Shown piece after piece: positions 50,275 to 59,310 of a stretch of DNA of 64,000 nt. This DNA comes from Bacteroidota bacterium (lineage in GTDB: Bacteria; Bacteroidota; Bacteroidia; NS11-12g; UBA955), in the NCBI GenBank assembly GCA_025354385.1, contig JANXMZ010000071.1:1-64000 (forward strand). The letters run 5' to 3'. The first letter of the stretch is position 1, and every line of letters starts with the position of its first letter. The notes beneath the pieces were generated by a model. It worked only from the letters and a program-made list of their open reading frames with translations, did not search any database and had not been told where the DNA came from. The translations under genes were made by a program, and so were the position numbers.

Positions 50275-52707
50275 ATGAAATACATTTTTACCATTGTCTT
50301 GAGTCTGTTTGCCTTTTCAGGTTTTGCCCAACAAGACCCTCCACATATTCATTACTTAGCCGATCCTGATGGTGCAGAGCGCAACCACCCTATTGATATT
50401 ACTCACATGAAACTGGAAGTTTCTTTTGAACCGCAAGCTGGTAAAGTAAGAGGTGTGGTTACCCACGATTTTACGACCATTCAAAACGATGTAGACACTT
50501 TGTTTTTTGACGGACCAGGCATTAATATATTAAGTGCGACGTTAGACAATGTGGATGTTTCTTTTTATACCAATGAAGAAGGTGTTGTTGTAAAATTTAA
50601 AAACAAAATGAAGTGGGATGAGAAACACAGTCTTTCATTTAGCTATGTAGCCACGCCAAAAAGAGGTATTTATTTTATAGGCTGGAACGAACCTGAGAAT
50701 ACAGGCACACCAGACATAACTTATATACGTAAACAAATATGGACCCAAGGTCAAGGTACCGATAACCGCTATTGGATACCCATGTACGATTGCTTAAATG
50801 ATAAATTCATTACCGAAACCATTGTTACTATAGATTCCAAATACAAGGTACTCTCCAATGGCAAACGCTTGGCGGTAGAGCAAAACACCAATGGTACCAG
50901 CACCTGGCATTATACCATGGAAAAACCACATGCAGGCTATTTGTTAATGCTAGGCATAGGCAATTATAGCATTAAAGAAAGTTATACCAAAAGGGGCACC
51001 TTGGTTCAATTTTGGTATTACCCTGAGTTTCAGGACCGCGTTGAATTTACCAGCAGACATACCGAACGCATGATAGAAATTTTAGAAGAAACTACTGGCA
51101 CACCATATGCTTGGGGTGGTACTTATGCACAAATAATGGTTCAAAATTTCTTATATGGTGCTATGGAAAACACAGGTGCTACGGTGTTTGGAGATTTCTT
51201 TACAGTAGATGCTAGGGCCTTTAAAGATAGAAATTACATGGGTGTTAATTGCCATGAATTAACCCACCAATGGTTTGGAGATTTAGTAACTGCACGTGGG
51301 GGTTCCGACCATTGGTTACAAGAAAGTTTTGCTACTTTTTTTCCTAAATTATTTTTCAAAGAATTGGATGGTTATGATGCCTACCAATGGTCGTTAAGAG
51401 GTGAATACAACGCTGCCTTGGCCCAAGGCGAAATAGATAATTATCCAGTGCGTCATACCAAAGCTGGCAGCACCCGCCATTATCCTAAAGGTAGTGCTGT
51501 ATTAAGCATGCTTTATTACCAATTAGGACCCGAAAATTTTACCCGTTTCATACAACATTATTTAGCAACCAATGGTTACAAAAATGTAGAAACAGCCGAT
51601 TTCCAAAAAGCATTAAAAGATAAATTGGGTATGAATTATGACTGGTTTTTTGATGAGTGGATATACCGCGGTGGCGAACCTCATTACAAAGTAAATTATA
51701 CTTCCGAAAAAAATGTCACCCATTTCAATATTCAACAAACACAAAAAACAGATGGTCATATTAGATACTTTAAAATGCCAATGGTATTTGCCTTGTATTT
51801 TAAAAATGGCAACGTATTTCGCGATACCATCATGGTAATGGATACGTCTATGCAAACCATTAACATACCTAATAAAAATGGAGAAGATATTGCTTTTGTT
51901 TTAATAGATGAAGAGAGCAGAGTGATGAAAAAAATGGACTTTAAAAAAGGTAAAGATGAGCTAATGGCTCAAGCTACCTCTGCTAAGTTTATGATAGATC
52001 GTTATGATGCAATTGTTGGTTTAAGCAGCACTCCATTTGCCGAAAAAGTTAACTTTCTGCAAGCGCGTTATGCTGCAGAAAAACATTTTGGAATACGAGC
52101 GGAAATTGCCAAACAATTGGCCAATCAAAAATCTTTGAACAAATGGTATGCCGTTAATATTATTAAAGACCGTCCAGAGGTAAAGAACGCCTTCATTGCT
52201 GCAGATTCTACAGTAAAAGATCAAGTTTCTATTTTTGCGACACTTTTACAAGACAGCAGTTACGCAGTAGTTGAAAACAGCCTAGATAAACTGATGAAAT
52301 GCAATGACCTAAGCGCAAAAGAAAAACAAAAATATTTATCTACGCTTACCAATGTTTACGGCATAAGCAATAATGTAAGGGTTAAATTTTTAGAGTATGA
52401 ATATTTGTATAACCCAGCGAATAATTCAAAAGCTGCGCTTACTATTTTATGCAGCCCCAATTATGAATTCAGAACCCGAGCCAATGCAGCCAATGCATTA
52501 AAGCGCCTACATGTTTGCGATGAAACCATTGTAAAAAATTTGATTTCCGCAACACTTACATACAATGCCCGTCTTTCTGGTCCATGTGGTGATGTGTTAA
52601 AAGACTTTAAAAAAGACGCAAGTTTCAATGCCCTTATTCAAAATTACATCAATACCCTTGGAGCAGAGGAAAAAGACCGTTTGAAGAAGGCTGGCATTAA
52701 AGATTAA
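50275..52707 (+). CDS. M1-family zinc aminopeptidase, secreted
   Basis: An 810-residue exopeptidase with a signal peptide (MKYIFTIVLSLFAFSGFAQ). The GAMEN exopeptidase motif is at 295-299 (GAMENTGATVFGD), the zinc motif at 327-331 (HELTHQWFGD), and the third ligand Glu follows in LQESFATFFPKLF. The N-terminal beta saddle (DITHMKLEVSFEPQAGKVRG) and helical C-terminal domain (from about 590) are normal. It removes N-terminal residues from peptides in the periplasm or outside and fits with the M13 peptidase in peptide use. The gene stands alone. Confidence 0.94.
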   Translation: MKYIFTIVLSLFAFSGFAQQDPPHIHYLADPDGAERNHPIDITHMKLEVSFEPQAGKVRGVVTHDFTTIQNDVDTLFFDGPGINILSATLDNVDVSFYTNEEGVVVKFKNKMKWDEKHSLSFSYVATPKRGIYFIGWNEPENTGTPDITYIRKQIWTQGQGTDNRYWIPMYDCLNDKFITETIVTIDSKYKVLSNGKRLAVEQNTNGTSTWHYTMEKPHAGYLLMLGIGNYSIKESYTKRGTLVQFWYYPEFQDRVEFTSRHTERMIEILEETTGTPYAWGGTYAQIMVQNFLYGAMENTGATVFGDFFTVDARAFKDRNYMGVNCHELTHQWFGDLVTARGGSDHWLQESFATFFPKLFFKELDGYDAYQWSLRGEYNAALAQGEIDNYPVRHTKAGSTRHYPKGSAVLSMLYYQLGPENFTRFIQHYLATNGYKNVETADFQKALKDKLGMNYDWFFDEWIYRGGEPHYKVNYTSEKNVTHFNIQQTQKTDGHIRYFKMPMVFALYFKNGNVFRDTIMVMDTSMQTINIPNKNGEDIAFVLIDEESRVMKKMDFKKGKDELMAQATSAKFMIDRYDAIVGLSSTPFAEKVNFLQARYAAEKHFGIRAEIAKQLANQKSLNKWYAVNIIKDRPEVKNAFIAADSTVKDQVSIFATLLQDSSYAVVENSLDKLMKCNDLSAKEKQKYLSTLTNVYGISNNVRVKFLEYEYLYNPANNSKAALTILCSPNYEFRTRANAANALKRLHVCDETIVKNLISATLTYNARLSGPCGDVLKDFKKDASFNALIQNYINTLGAEEKDRLKKAGIKD

Positions 52708-52777
52708 AATTTAATAATAGATTAATTGGATATCCCAATAACTAATTTTTAAAACATGACGGCTATCAATTAAATAA

Positions 52778-52809
52778 ATTTAGATATTATTTAGAAATAT
52801 TCTAAATTG
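52778..52809 (+). promoter_or_regulatory. Candidate metal-regulator operator of feoAB
   Basis: ATTTAGAA (52789-52796) and TTCTAAAT (52800-52807) form a perfect palindrome with a 3-base centre. A third half-site, ATTTAGA, lies at 52778-52784, exactly 11 bases upstream in direct orientation. A degenerate -7 element (TAAATTG) overlaps the right arm, so binding would block initiation. A Fur- or DtxR-type iron repressor is the natural candidate; which one is not decidable. Confidence 0.6.
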
Positions 52810-52822
52810 CACCTCTATTTCA

Positions 52823-53044
52823 ATGACAGCAGCGGATTTAAAAAAAGGTGAAAAGGCAGTAATCACAGAAGTGATATATTGCGACTTACAGTGCAAACTG
52901 CTTGAAATGGGCTGCTATTGTGGCAAAGATATTCAAATGCTTTTTAAGGCTCCTTTTGGTGACCCCATTGCTTTTGATATTGATGGATACACTTTAGGAT
53001 TGAGAAAAGAGGAGGCACTTAAACTAATTGTCGAACTCAAATAA
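52823..53044 (+). CDS. feoA: Ferrous iron transport protein A
   Basis: A 73-residue SH3-like protein of the FeoA family: ADLKKGEKAVITEV, LLEMGCYCGKDIQMLFKAPFGDPIAF and RKEEALKLIVEL. FeoA is thought to regulate or stabilise FeoB. Four Cys are present (QCK, GCYCGK and YCDLQ), more than usual. It overlaps feoB by 17 bases if feoB starts at TTG 53028. A palindrome candidate for iron control lies just upstream. Confidence 0.92.
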   Translation: MTAADLKKGEKAVITEVIYCDLQCKLLEMGCYCGKDIQMLFKAPFGDPIAFDIDGYTLGLRKEEALKLIVELK

Positions 53045-55106
53045 TTTGGACGAACAACCCATTCATATTGTATTGGTCGGCAATCCGAATACAGGCAAAA
53101 CCACTTTATTTAATACACTTACTGGGCAAAACCAAAAGGTGAGCAATTTACCAGGAACGACCATTGAGGAGAAAAAGGGATTTTTTATTGAGGATTCTAC
53201 AAAAGTTAATATTACAGATTTACCCGGTACTTACAGTTTGTATCCCAATGGGGAAGATGAACAAATTACCACACAATTTCTATTAAATCACAATGCCAAT
53301 GCGATAGATGCCATTCTATTTGTAGCCGATGCTAGTAACCTTGAAAGAAATTTGCTGCTATATACCCAGATTGCCGATTTAGGTATCCCAACACTCATAG
53401 CTTTGAACATGTTAGACATGTTAGAGAAAAAAAAGATTGACATTGATGTATCCCAATTATCACTTTCTCTGCAATCTTTGGTTAACCCTATAAATGCGCG
53501 AAGTGGCAAGGGTATTTCGCAATTAAAATTGGCCATTTTAAAAAGCAAAATGGCTGTGCAGCGCAGTTTTTTTGCACCTACCGAGGAGCAAAATAAATTA
53601 ATTGCCTTCAATTCCGAAACAGGTACTCCCTATTACAAATGGCAATCTTTTTTTTCGAAATTCAAATCCAATGAATTAGACAATGAGTATTTAACTATTT
53701 TTAAGGAAATAGTGCCATTCAGTGACAAGACAATTGCTGATGAAACCTCCAACAGATTTAATATTATTCATGAAATAGTGGTTGAATCTACCCTTAAAAA
53801 AGAGTTCAACAAGAAAAGTATTACTCAAAAAATTGACAGTGTTTTATTGCATCCTATTTGGGGTTTTCTAATATTTTTTGGCACCCTATTTGTCATTTTT
53901 CAATCTATTTTTCGCCTTGCAGAATTTCCTAAAAGCTGGATTGAAGCACTATTTACTTGGTTGACCATTTCTTTAAAAGATACTTTGCCAGATAATACTT
54001 TTTCGCAATTATTATGCGATGGTATTTTACCGGGGCTGGCTGGTGTAATGGTTTTTCTGCCACAAATTATTATTTTATTTTTTATTCTGGCTTTGTTAGA
54101 AGACAGTGGTTACATGACCCGTGTAAGCTTTATTACAGATAGGCTTATGCGCAAATTTGGGCTCAATGGCAAATCGGTAATACCATTGATAGGCAGCATG
54201 GCCTGTGCTATTCCATCTATTATGGCGACACGCAATATTGAGAATAAGAAAGATCGATTGATTACCATACTTGTAACCCCTTTAATGAGTTGCTCTGCAC
54301 GCTTACCCGTTTATACATTATTGGCCGGTTTACTCTTTATTCAAAATACTTCTGCACTCATAGATTTGCGAGGCTTGTTGATATTGGCCATGTATATTAT
54401 TGGATTTATTGTGGCCTTATTATTTGCTTTTATTTTTAAACTTATTTTAAAACAAAAACAGAAAAGTTTTTTTGTGTTGGAGTTACCAGATTATCGCTTG
54501 CCAAAATGGCGAAATATTGCCATCACGCTGAAATTAAAAACCAAGGATTTTGTTTTCAATGCTGGTAAAATAATTTTAATTGTGAGTGTTATTCTATGGT
54601 TTTTGGCCAGCCACGGACCATCAGAAAAATTCGATGCAATAGCGACTAAGTACAGCACTTATAATGGGGTAGACAAGGAATTAAAAATACAGTCGGAGAA
54701 ATTAGAAGCTAGCTATGCAGGCATGTTAGGAAAAAGCATAGAACCAGCCATACAGCCATTGGGATACGATTGGAAAATTGGCATAGCCCTCATTACAAGT
54801 TTTGCCGCTCGCGAGGTTTTTGTTGGCACCATTGCCACCATTTATTCCGTTGGCAATACAGATGACAAATCGGTTATTTCGGGTACACTTGCCAAGCAAA
54901 CTAATGCCCAAACAGGCGAAAAAACTTATGGCATCGCGGTTGTTCTTTCACTTCTGGTGTTCTATGCATTTGCTATGCAATGCATCAGCACTTTAGCAGT
55001 AACCTATAGAGAAACGAAATCTTTAAAATGGCCCTTTGTGCAATTTTTATACATGAGTGGGTTTGCGTATTTAATGAGCTTAATTGTATTTCAAACTTTG
55101 AAATAA
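53028..55106 (+). CDS. feoB: Ferrous iron transporter FeoB, TTG start
   Basis: A 692-residue Fe2+ transporter. The cytoplasmic G domain occupies residues about 10-175 (G1 VGNPNTGKTTLFNTL, G3 DLPGTYSL, G4 ALNMLD), followed by a membrane region from about 285 with gate motifs GVMVFLPQIIILFF and ITILVTPLMSCSARLPVYTLL. It imports ferrous iron. No ATG precedes the G domain; the start is TTG 53028, overlapping feoA, or TTG 53046 just after it. The protein is shorter than E. coli FeoB (773), as in many members. It ends 6 bases from convergent glycosyltransferases. Confidence 0.94.
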   Translation: MSNSNNLDEQPIHIVLVGNPNTGKTTLFNTLTGQNQKVSNLPGTTIEEKKGFFIEDSTKVNITDLPGTYSLYPNGEDEQITTQFLLNHNANAIDAILFVADASNLERNLLLYTQIADLGIPTLIALNMLDMLEKKKIDIDVSQLSLSLQSLVNPINARSGKGISQLKLAILKSKMAVQRSFFAPTEEQNKLIAFNSETGTPYYKWQSFFSKFKSNELDNEYLTIFKEIVPFSDKTIADETSNRFNIIHEIVVESTLKKEFNKKSITQKIDSVLLHPIWGFLIFFGTLFVIFQSIFRLAEFPKSWIEALFTWLTISLKDTLPDNTFSQLLCDGILPGLAGVMVFLPQIIILFFILALLEDSGYMTRVSFITDRLMRKFGLNGKSVIPLIGSMACAIPSIMATRNIENKKDRLITILVTPLMSCSARLPVYTLLAGLLFIQNTSALIDLRGLLILAMYIIGFIVALLFAFIFKLILKQKQKSFFVLELPDYRLPKWRNIAITLKLKTKDFVFNAGKIILIVSVILWFLASHGPSEKFDAIATKYSTYNGVDKELKIQSEKLEASYAGMLGKSIEPAIQPLGYDWKIGIALITSFAAREVFVGTIATIYSVGNTDDKSVISGTLAKQTNAQTGEKTYGIAVVLSLLVFYAFAMQCISTLAVTYRETKSLKWPFVQFLYMSGFAYLMSLIVFQTLK

Positions 55107-55112
55107 ATTCTC

Positions 55113-56054
55113 TTAAACTAAATATTTAATTTTCATAGCTGGATACCAGAAAACTGAAACCAACAAATCAAAATTGGCAATTTTCTTCATGAATGGCAAG
55201 CGCGTAAAAAGCAATAAGCGATAATAATGTATCATCAAAGCATTGTCATTGTTTTTTAGTAACCCAAATATTTTTCTTACTTCTTTTACTTCCGACCATT
55301 TTAATTTCTCGAACTTATAAAGGAAGGTTTGTAATACCCTTTTTTGATTATCTGTAATATCCGTTTGCAATTCGTTCCATTTTATTTGCCATAACTTATT
55401 GAGCTTCTCCTCGAAATGATAATTGGCTAATTTTTGCTGAATATTACTAGAAGAAGGCATGTGGTACTTTGTAAGAAATACCGGAATGTTTGCAAACTTT
55501 TTAATTTTCAAAAGGCGATACCACAACTCATAATCTTCCATATAATCATACTCTGAGTTATAAAAAATATTTTCCTTTACATAAAAATTTTTACTCATAA
55601 TACTCGGCTGAATAAGGCAGTTCTTAAACCATAAATGAGCCTTGATAAGCTTATCTCCAGTAGGAATTTTTTTGAATGAAATAGACTTACTATCTGTAGT
55701 AATCCAACTTCCAACTATATCGATTGTAGGATTTTTTAACAAAAAATTGAGTTGTCTTTCTATGCGGTCGGACGCCATAATATCATCCGCATCCAACCAT
55801 GCTACGTATTCACCTTTAGCTGCTTTTAAGAGTTTATTTCTAGAATTGGCAATGCCTTCATTGCTTGCATTATTAATAAAAATTATTTTCCCAAACTTAT
55901 TAATTTCATCAATGGTATAATCCACAGAACCATCATTAACAATAATTATTTCGATATTGGCATAGGTTTGCTTTGTACAACTCTTAATTGCACTTGCAAT
56001 CGTTCTATCTGCATTAAAAGCTGGTATAAGAATGGATACTAATGGTTGTTGCAT
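55113..56054 (-). CDS. GT2-family glycosyltransferase
   Basis: A 313-residue cytoplasmic GT-A enzyme. It starts VSILIPAFNADRTIASAIKS, has the nucleotide site IIIVNDGSVDYT and the metal-binding WLDADDIMA (DXD), then NYHFEEKLNKLWQI-type helices. It most likely adds a sugar to a lipid-linked glycan such as LPS or capsule. The C-terminal end has a single hydrophobic stretch (LDLLVSVFWYPAMK-like), perhaps a membrane contact. Its ATG overlaps the end of the upstream glycosyltransferase gene by 16 bases, so the pair is one operon. Confidence 0.88.
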   Translation of the reverse strand: MQQPLVSILIPAFNADRTIASAIKSCTKQTYANIEIIIVNDGSVDYTIDEINKFGKIIFINNASNEGIANSRNKLLKAAKGEYVAWLDADDIMASDRIERQLNFLLKNPTIDIVGSWITTDSKSISFKKIPTGDKLIKAHLWFKNCLIQPSIMSKNFYVKENIFYNSEYDYMEDYELWYRLLKIKKFANIPVFLTKYHMPSSSNIQQKLANYHFEEKLNKLWQIKWNELQTDITDNQKRVLQTFLYKFEKLKWSEVKEVRKIFGLLKNNDNALMIHYYRLLLFTRLPFMKKIANFDLLVSVFWYPAMKIKYLV

Positions 56055-57013
56055 ATTGACTTAATATATTCCAATGTATTATTCTTGCTGTACTTTTCTA
56101 GGAAATTCTCATCGGGTAATACCCATATATTTCCTTCAATGCAATTATAAGCCTCTTCGATTGAATTAACAACGACACTGTTACTTTCTTTCAACAAATC
56201 GCCCAGCCCGCCTCGCTTAAAACCAAGTACTGGTGTATTAACTAACAGACTTTCATGTGCTATTCTGTTCCAACCTTCATTAATACCTGTAAGTGCCAAA
56301 GTGCAGCTGGCTCTGGACATTTGTTCAAGGTAATTTTCCAACGTTCTAAAGTTAATTATTTCATAATATTGATTATAGGATTGCACACTTGAAATATCTA
56401 GTGTTGAAAAGTAACAATGATAACCAAGTGCACTTAAAGATTTTGCTAAAGTAATAATTTGTTCATCGTTTTTAGAACTCCATTGTCCCATAAAAACCCA
56501 AGGTTCCTTTTTATTCGTACGGTATGGTTTATAAATTTCTAAATCAAAAAAATTGGGGAATAAATAGACATTTCTAAGTTCTTGCTGCTCCTTAAAAAAC
56601 TTTACCCAATAGGGCGCATCTGTTATAATTTTAAACCGCTTGTGTTTTATTTTTCGCAAATACTGAAACAACAAATCGTAATAAGCTTTCATACGTTCCG
56701 TTTTTCCGTCTCGCTCATCGTAATTATGCAGCACAATCCAAACTTCATTTTTAGTAAACCAGTTGCGAATAATAGCAGAAATAGATGTTCTTGCAGTAAC
56801 AATATTAATATCGGCATTGCTTTTGAAAAACGACCAAAACACGAGATCTAAATAAGCCCAATAGGATTTAAATAAACGGTTTCTTCTGATTAACTTTTTT
56901 TCAACACCCCCTTGGGTTTCAACATAAGAACTTAAAGCATCGAACAAACATTTTTCATGTCGGTATCCGCCGGTTTTAACTTCTCCGTAACTGATGTAAT
57001 GAACACGCTTCAT
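56039..57013 (-). CDS. GT-B glycosyltransferase, GT4-like
   Basis: A 324-residue protein with a GT-B two-domain look. The N-terminal half has ISYGEVKTGGYRHEKCLFDALSS and DINIVTARTSISAI. The C-terminal half has the donor-side pattern EPWVFMGQWSSKNDEQI, LALTGINEGWNRIAHESL and NTPVLGFKRGGLGDLL, which resembles the E-x7-E/G region of GT4 enzymes. Substrate unknown. It leads the two-gene operon with the GT2 enzyme. There are no other surface-polysaccharide genes around it, so the pair may be a small acquired or relocated unit. Confidence 0.75.
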   Translation of the reverse strand: MKRVHYISYGEVKTGGYRHEKCLFDALSSYVETQGGVEKKLIRRNRLFKSYWAYLDLVFWSFFKSNADINIVTARTSISAIIRNWFTKNEVWIVLHNYDERDGKTERMKAYYDLLFQYLRKIKHKRFKIITDAPYWVKFFKEQQELRNVYLFPNFFDLEIYKPYRTNKKEPWVFMGQWSSKNDEQIITLAKSLSALGYHCYFSTLDISSVQSYNQYYEIINFRTLENYLEQMSRASCTLALTGINEGWNRIAHESLLVNTPVLGFKRGGLGDLLKESNSVVVNSIEEAYNCIEGNIWVLPDENFLEKYSKNNTLEYIKSICNNH

Positions 57014-57177
57014 ATTTGAATTAAACTTTTAAATGAAAGCACACTTTCATCTCATCTACAAATTTGCATTATTTCACCAATAAGAATCATTTCCTTTATG
57101 AACAAAAACCTATATTAAAGATAAAAGTGTGTTTTTTAAAGACGAAGAAAGTCTAATATAGGCAACATTCAATTCAT

Positions 57178-57185
57178 TACCTTTG
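57178..57185 (+). promoter_or_regulatory. -7 element just before gpmI
   Basis: TACCTTTG is a perfect -7 match, and the ATG starts only 4 bases after it at 57190. If used, the transcript would be essentially leaderless. Confidence 0.5.
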
Positions 57186-57189
57186 CCAC

Positions 57190-58716
57190 ATGGAAAAAAA
57201 GCAAAGAGCTTTCCTCATGATTTTAGATGGATGGGGCATCGGAAAAAAAGATTTTACAGATGCTATATACAATGCCAATACACCTTTTGTTGATTCGCTT
57301 TATACAACTGTTCCAAACACTACACTTACCACATTTGGAAATGCGGTAGGCCTGCCATTAGGGCAAATGGGCAATAGCGAAGTGGGGCATATGAACCTTG
57401 GAGCTGGCAGAATAGTATGGCAACAATTAGCACTTATTAATAAACAATTTGACGATGGTTCTGCTGCTAATAATGAAACATTAAACAATATTGCTCAATA
57501 TTGCATTGAGAATAATAAGCCTTTGCACCTCATGGGGTTGGTAAGTAACGGCGGTGTGCACAGTAGCATAGACCATCTGATTGCCTTGTGTAAAATTTTA
57601 AGTACCAAAGGCCTTCAAAATATTTTTATACATGCGTTTACTGATGGTCGCGATACCGACCCACACAGCGGAATAGAATTTATTCAAACTTTAGAAAAAG
57701 CAATTGAAGGCACCGGTGCTAAAATTGCCAGTGTAATAGGTCGCTACTATGCCATGGACCGTGATAAACGTTGGGAAAGAACGGCTTTGGCTTATAACTT
57801 AATGGTAAATTCTGTTGGCGAAAAATACCCTTCGGCAAGTGCTGCAATAGAAGCCAATTATGCGGCCTCGCATACCGATGAATTTATTAATGCAAGCCTA
57901 ATAACAAATGAAGATGGCGATGCTTTAACAAGTATAAAAAACGAGGATGCCGTCTTCTGTTTTAATTTCAGAACCGACAGAGGAAGACAGATTTCGCAAG
58001 TTCTTACCCAAATGGATGTGCCAGAAAATGGCATGAAAAAACTACAGTTGAATTATACGACCATGACTGAGTATGACGAGACCTATAAAAACGTCAACAT
58101 TGTTTTTAAGACACAACACACACACCATACCCTTGGCGAAGTTTTGAGTGATAAAGGTTATACCCAATTACGCTCGGCAGAAACAGAAAAATACCCGCAC
58201 GTTACATTCTTTTTCTCAGGCGGCAGAGAACAAGCATTTGAAGGTGAAACCCGCATCATGGAACCATCTCCTAAAGTAGCCACCTACGATTTACAGCCAG
58301 AAATGAGTGCATTACCTTTAACAGAAAAAATACTGGAAGCCATTGCAACAGAGCAACACGACTTTATTTGTTTGAACTTTGCCAATACGGATATGGTTGG
58401 TCATACCGGTGTGTGGCAAGCCATTATTAAAGCTGCCGAAACGGTGGATGGATGTGTTAAACGCATTGTAGAAAAAGGTTTGGGATATGGTTACCAATTT
58501 ATCATTTTAGCCGACCATGGCAATGCAGATGAAGCTAAAAATATAGACGGTACACCCAATACAGCACACAGCATGAATCCTGTGCCTTGTTTTATCATTA
58601 GCGATAAATGCAAATCTATTCCAAACAAAGGTAAACTGGCAGATGTAGCGCCTACCATTTTAAAGTTAATGGCTTTAGAAAAACCTTTAGAAATGGATGG
58701 CGATTTACTATTTTAA
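57190..58716 (+). CDS. gpmI: 2,3-bisphosphoglycerate-independent phosphoglycerate mutase
   Basis: A 508-residue glycolytic enzyme that interconverts 3- and 2-phosphoglycerate using two manganese ions. D13 in ILDGWG and S63 in GNSEVGHMN are the metal-site Asp and the phosphorylated Ser. VGRYYAMDRDKRWERTALAY, FNFRTDRGRQIS, FANTDMVGHTG and LADHGNADE are further family signatures. Length is normal for GpmI (about 510). It is monocistronic, with divergent glycosyltransferases on its left; the gap 57014-57189 carries only promoters. Confidence 0.96.
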   Translation: MEKKQRAFLMILDGWGIGKKDFTDAIYNANTPFVDSLYTTVPNTTLTTFGNAVGLPLGQMGNSEVGHMNLGAGRIVWQQLALINKQFDDGSAANNETLNNIAQYCIENNKPLHLMGLVSNGGVHSSIDHLIALCKILSTKGLQNIFIHAFTDGRDTDPHSGIEFIQTLEKAIEGTGAKIASVIGRYYAMDRDKRWERTALAYNLMVNSVGEKYPSASAAIEANYAASHTDEFINASLITNEDGDALTSIKNEDAVFCFNFRTDRGRQISQVLTQMDVPENGMKKLQLNYTTMTEYDETYKNVNIVFKTQHTHHTLGEVLSDKGYTQLRSAETEKYPHVTFFFSGGREQAFEGETRIMEPSPKVATYDLQPEMSALPLTEKILEAIATEQHDFICLNFANTDMVGHTGVWQAIIKAAETVDGCVKRIVEKGLGYGYQFIILADHGNADEAKNIDGTPNTAHSMNPVPCFIISDKCKSIPNKGKLADVAPTILKLMALEKPLEMDGDLLF

Positions 58717-58758
58717 ATACAATATTGAATCAAATTAAAATCTGGAACATTTAATGAA

Positions 58759-59310
58759 ATGACTTTTAAAACAATTTTAAGTTTTGCTGCCTTCATTCTA
58801 CTTTTTGTGGGCTGTAATAACACAATAGCACCTATAAAAAAAAGCAACATTTTTGATTTTCAAAATTTTTTCAATAAAGAGGTTAATCTTTTAACTGTGC
58901 AACACATTGGCCTAACAAAAACAATCATGGATGGTGAGAATGTGTATAGCAACGAAGAAAAAAATCCTGCCTGGGATAAAGAACTTCAAGCTTTCAAAAC
59001 TTTTTCTGCCATAAAACCTCAGCAAGAAGATCAATACGAAGCTGACACTTTACACTCCGAGAGAGGGTTTACATTTATAACCTACAGTGCCGCAAATGAA
59101 AATTTACATTTACAATTAGCTGAAGTCATGTACAATCCAGAGCATACAATTGAAAAAATTACGCTGGTTGTAAAATCAAACAGTAAAATTAATAACAATG
59201 ATATTACCCTTACTTATTTACCTCAAAAAGGGTACGATATCAAAGGTGATGTGGACTCAAAAGTAGCCGGCAATCATTTGATTGATGTGCATGTAAGTTG
59301 CACTAATTAA
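58759..59310 (+). CDS. Hypothetical lipoprotein
   Basis: A 183-residue protein with a lipobox: MTFKTILSFAAFILLFVGC (Cys19). The mature part is mixed alpha/beta, with acidic and Lys-rich segments and a C-terminal beta hairpin (GYDIKGDVDSKVAGNHLIDVHVS). No family is recognised. It follows gpmI by 42 bases and could be co-transcribed, though a role in glycolysis is not suggested. Its end overlaps the convergent membrane-protein gene by 8 bases. Confidence 0.68.
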   Translation: MTFKTILSFAAFILLFVGCNNTIAPIKKSNIFDFQNFFNKEVNLLTVQHIGLTKTIMDGENVYSNEEKNPAWDKELQAFKTFSAIKPQQEDQYEADTLHSERGFTFITYSAANENLHLQLAEVMYNPEHTIEKITLVVKSNSKINNNDITLTYLPQKGYDIKGDVDSKVAGNHLIDVHVSCTN

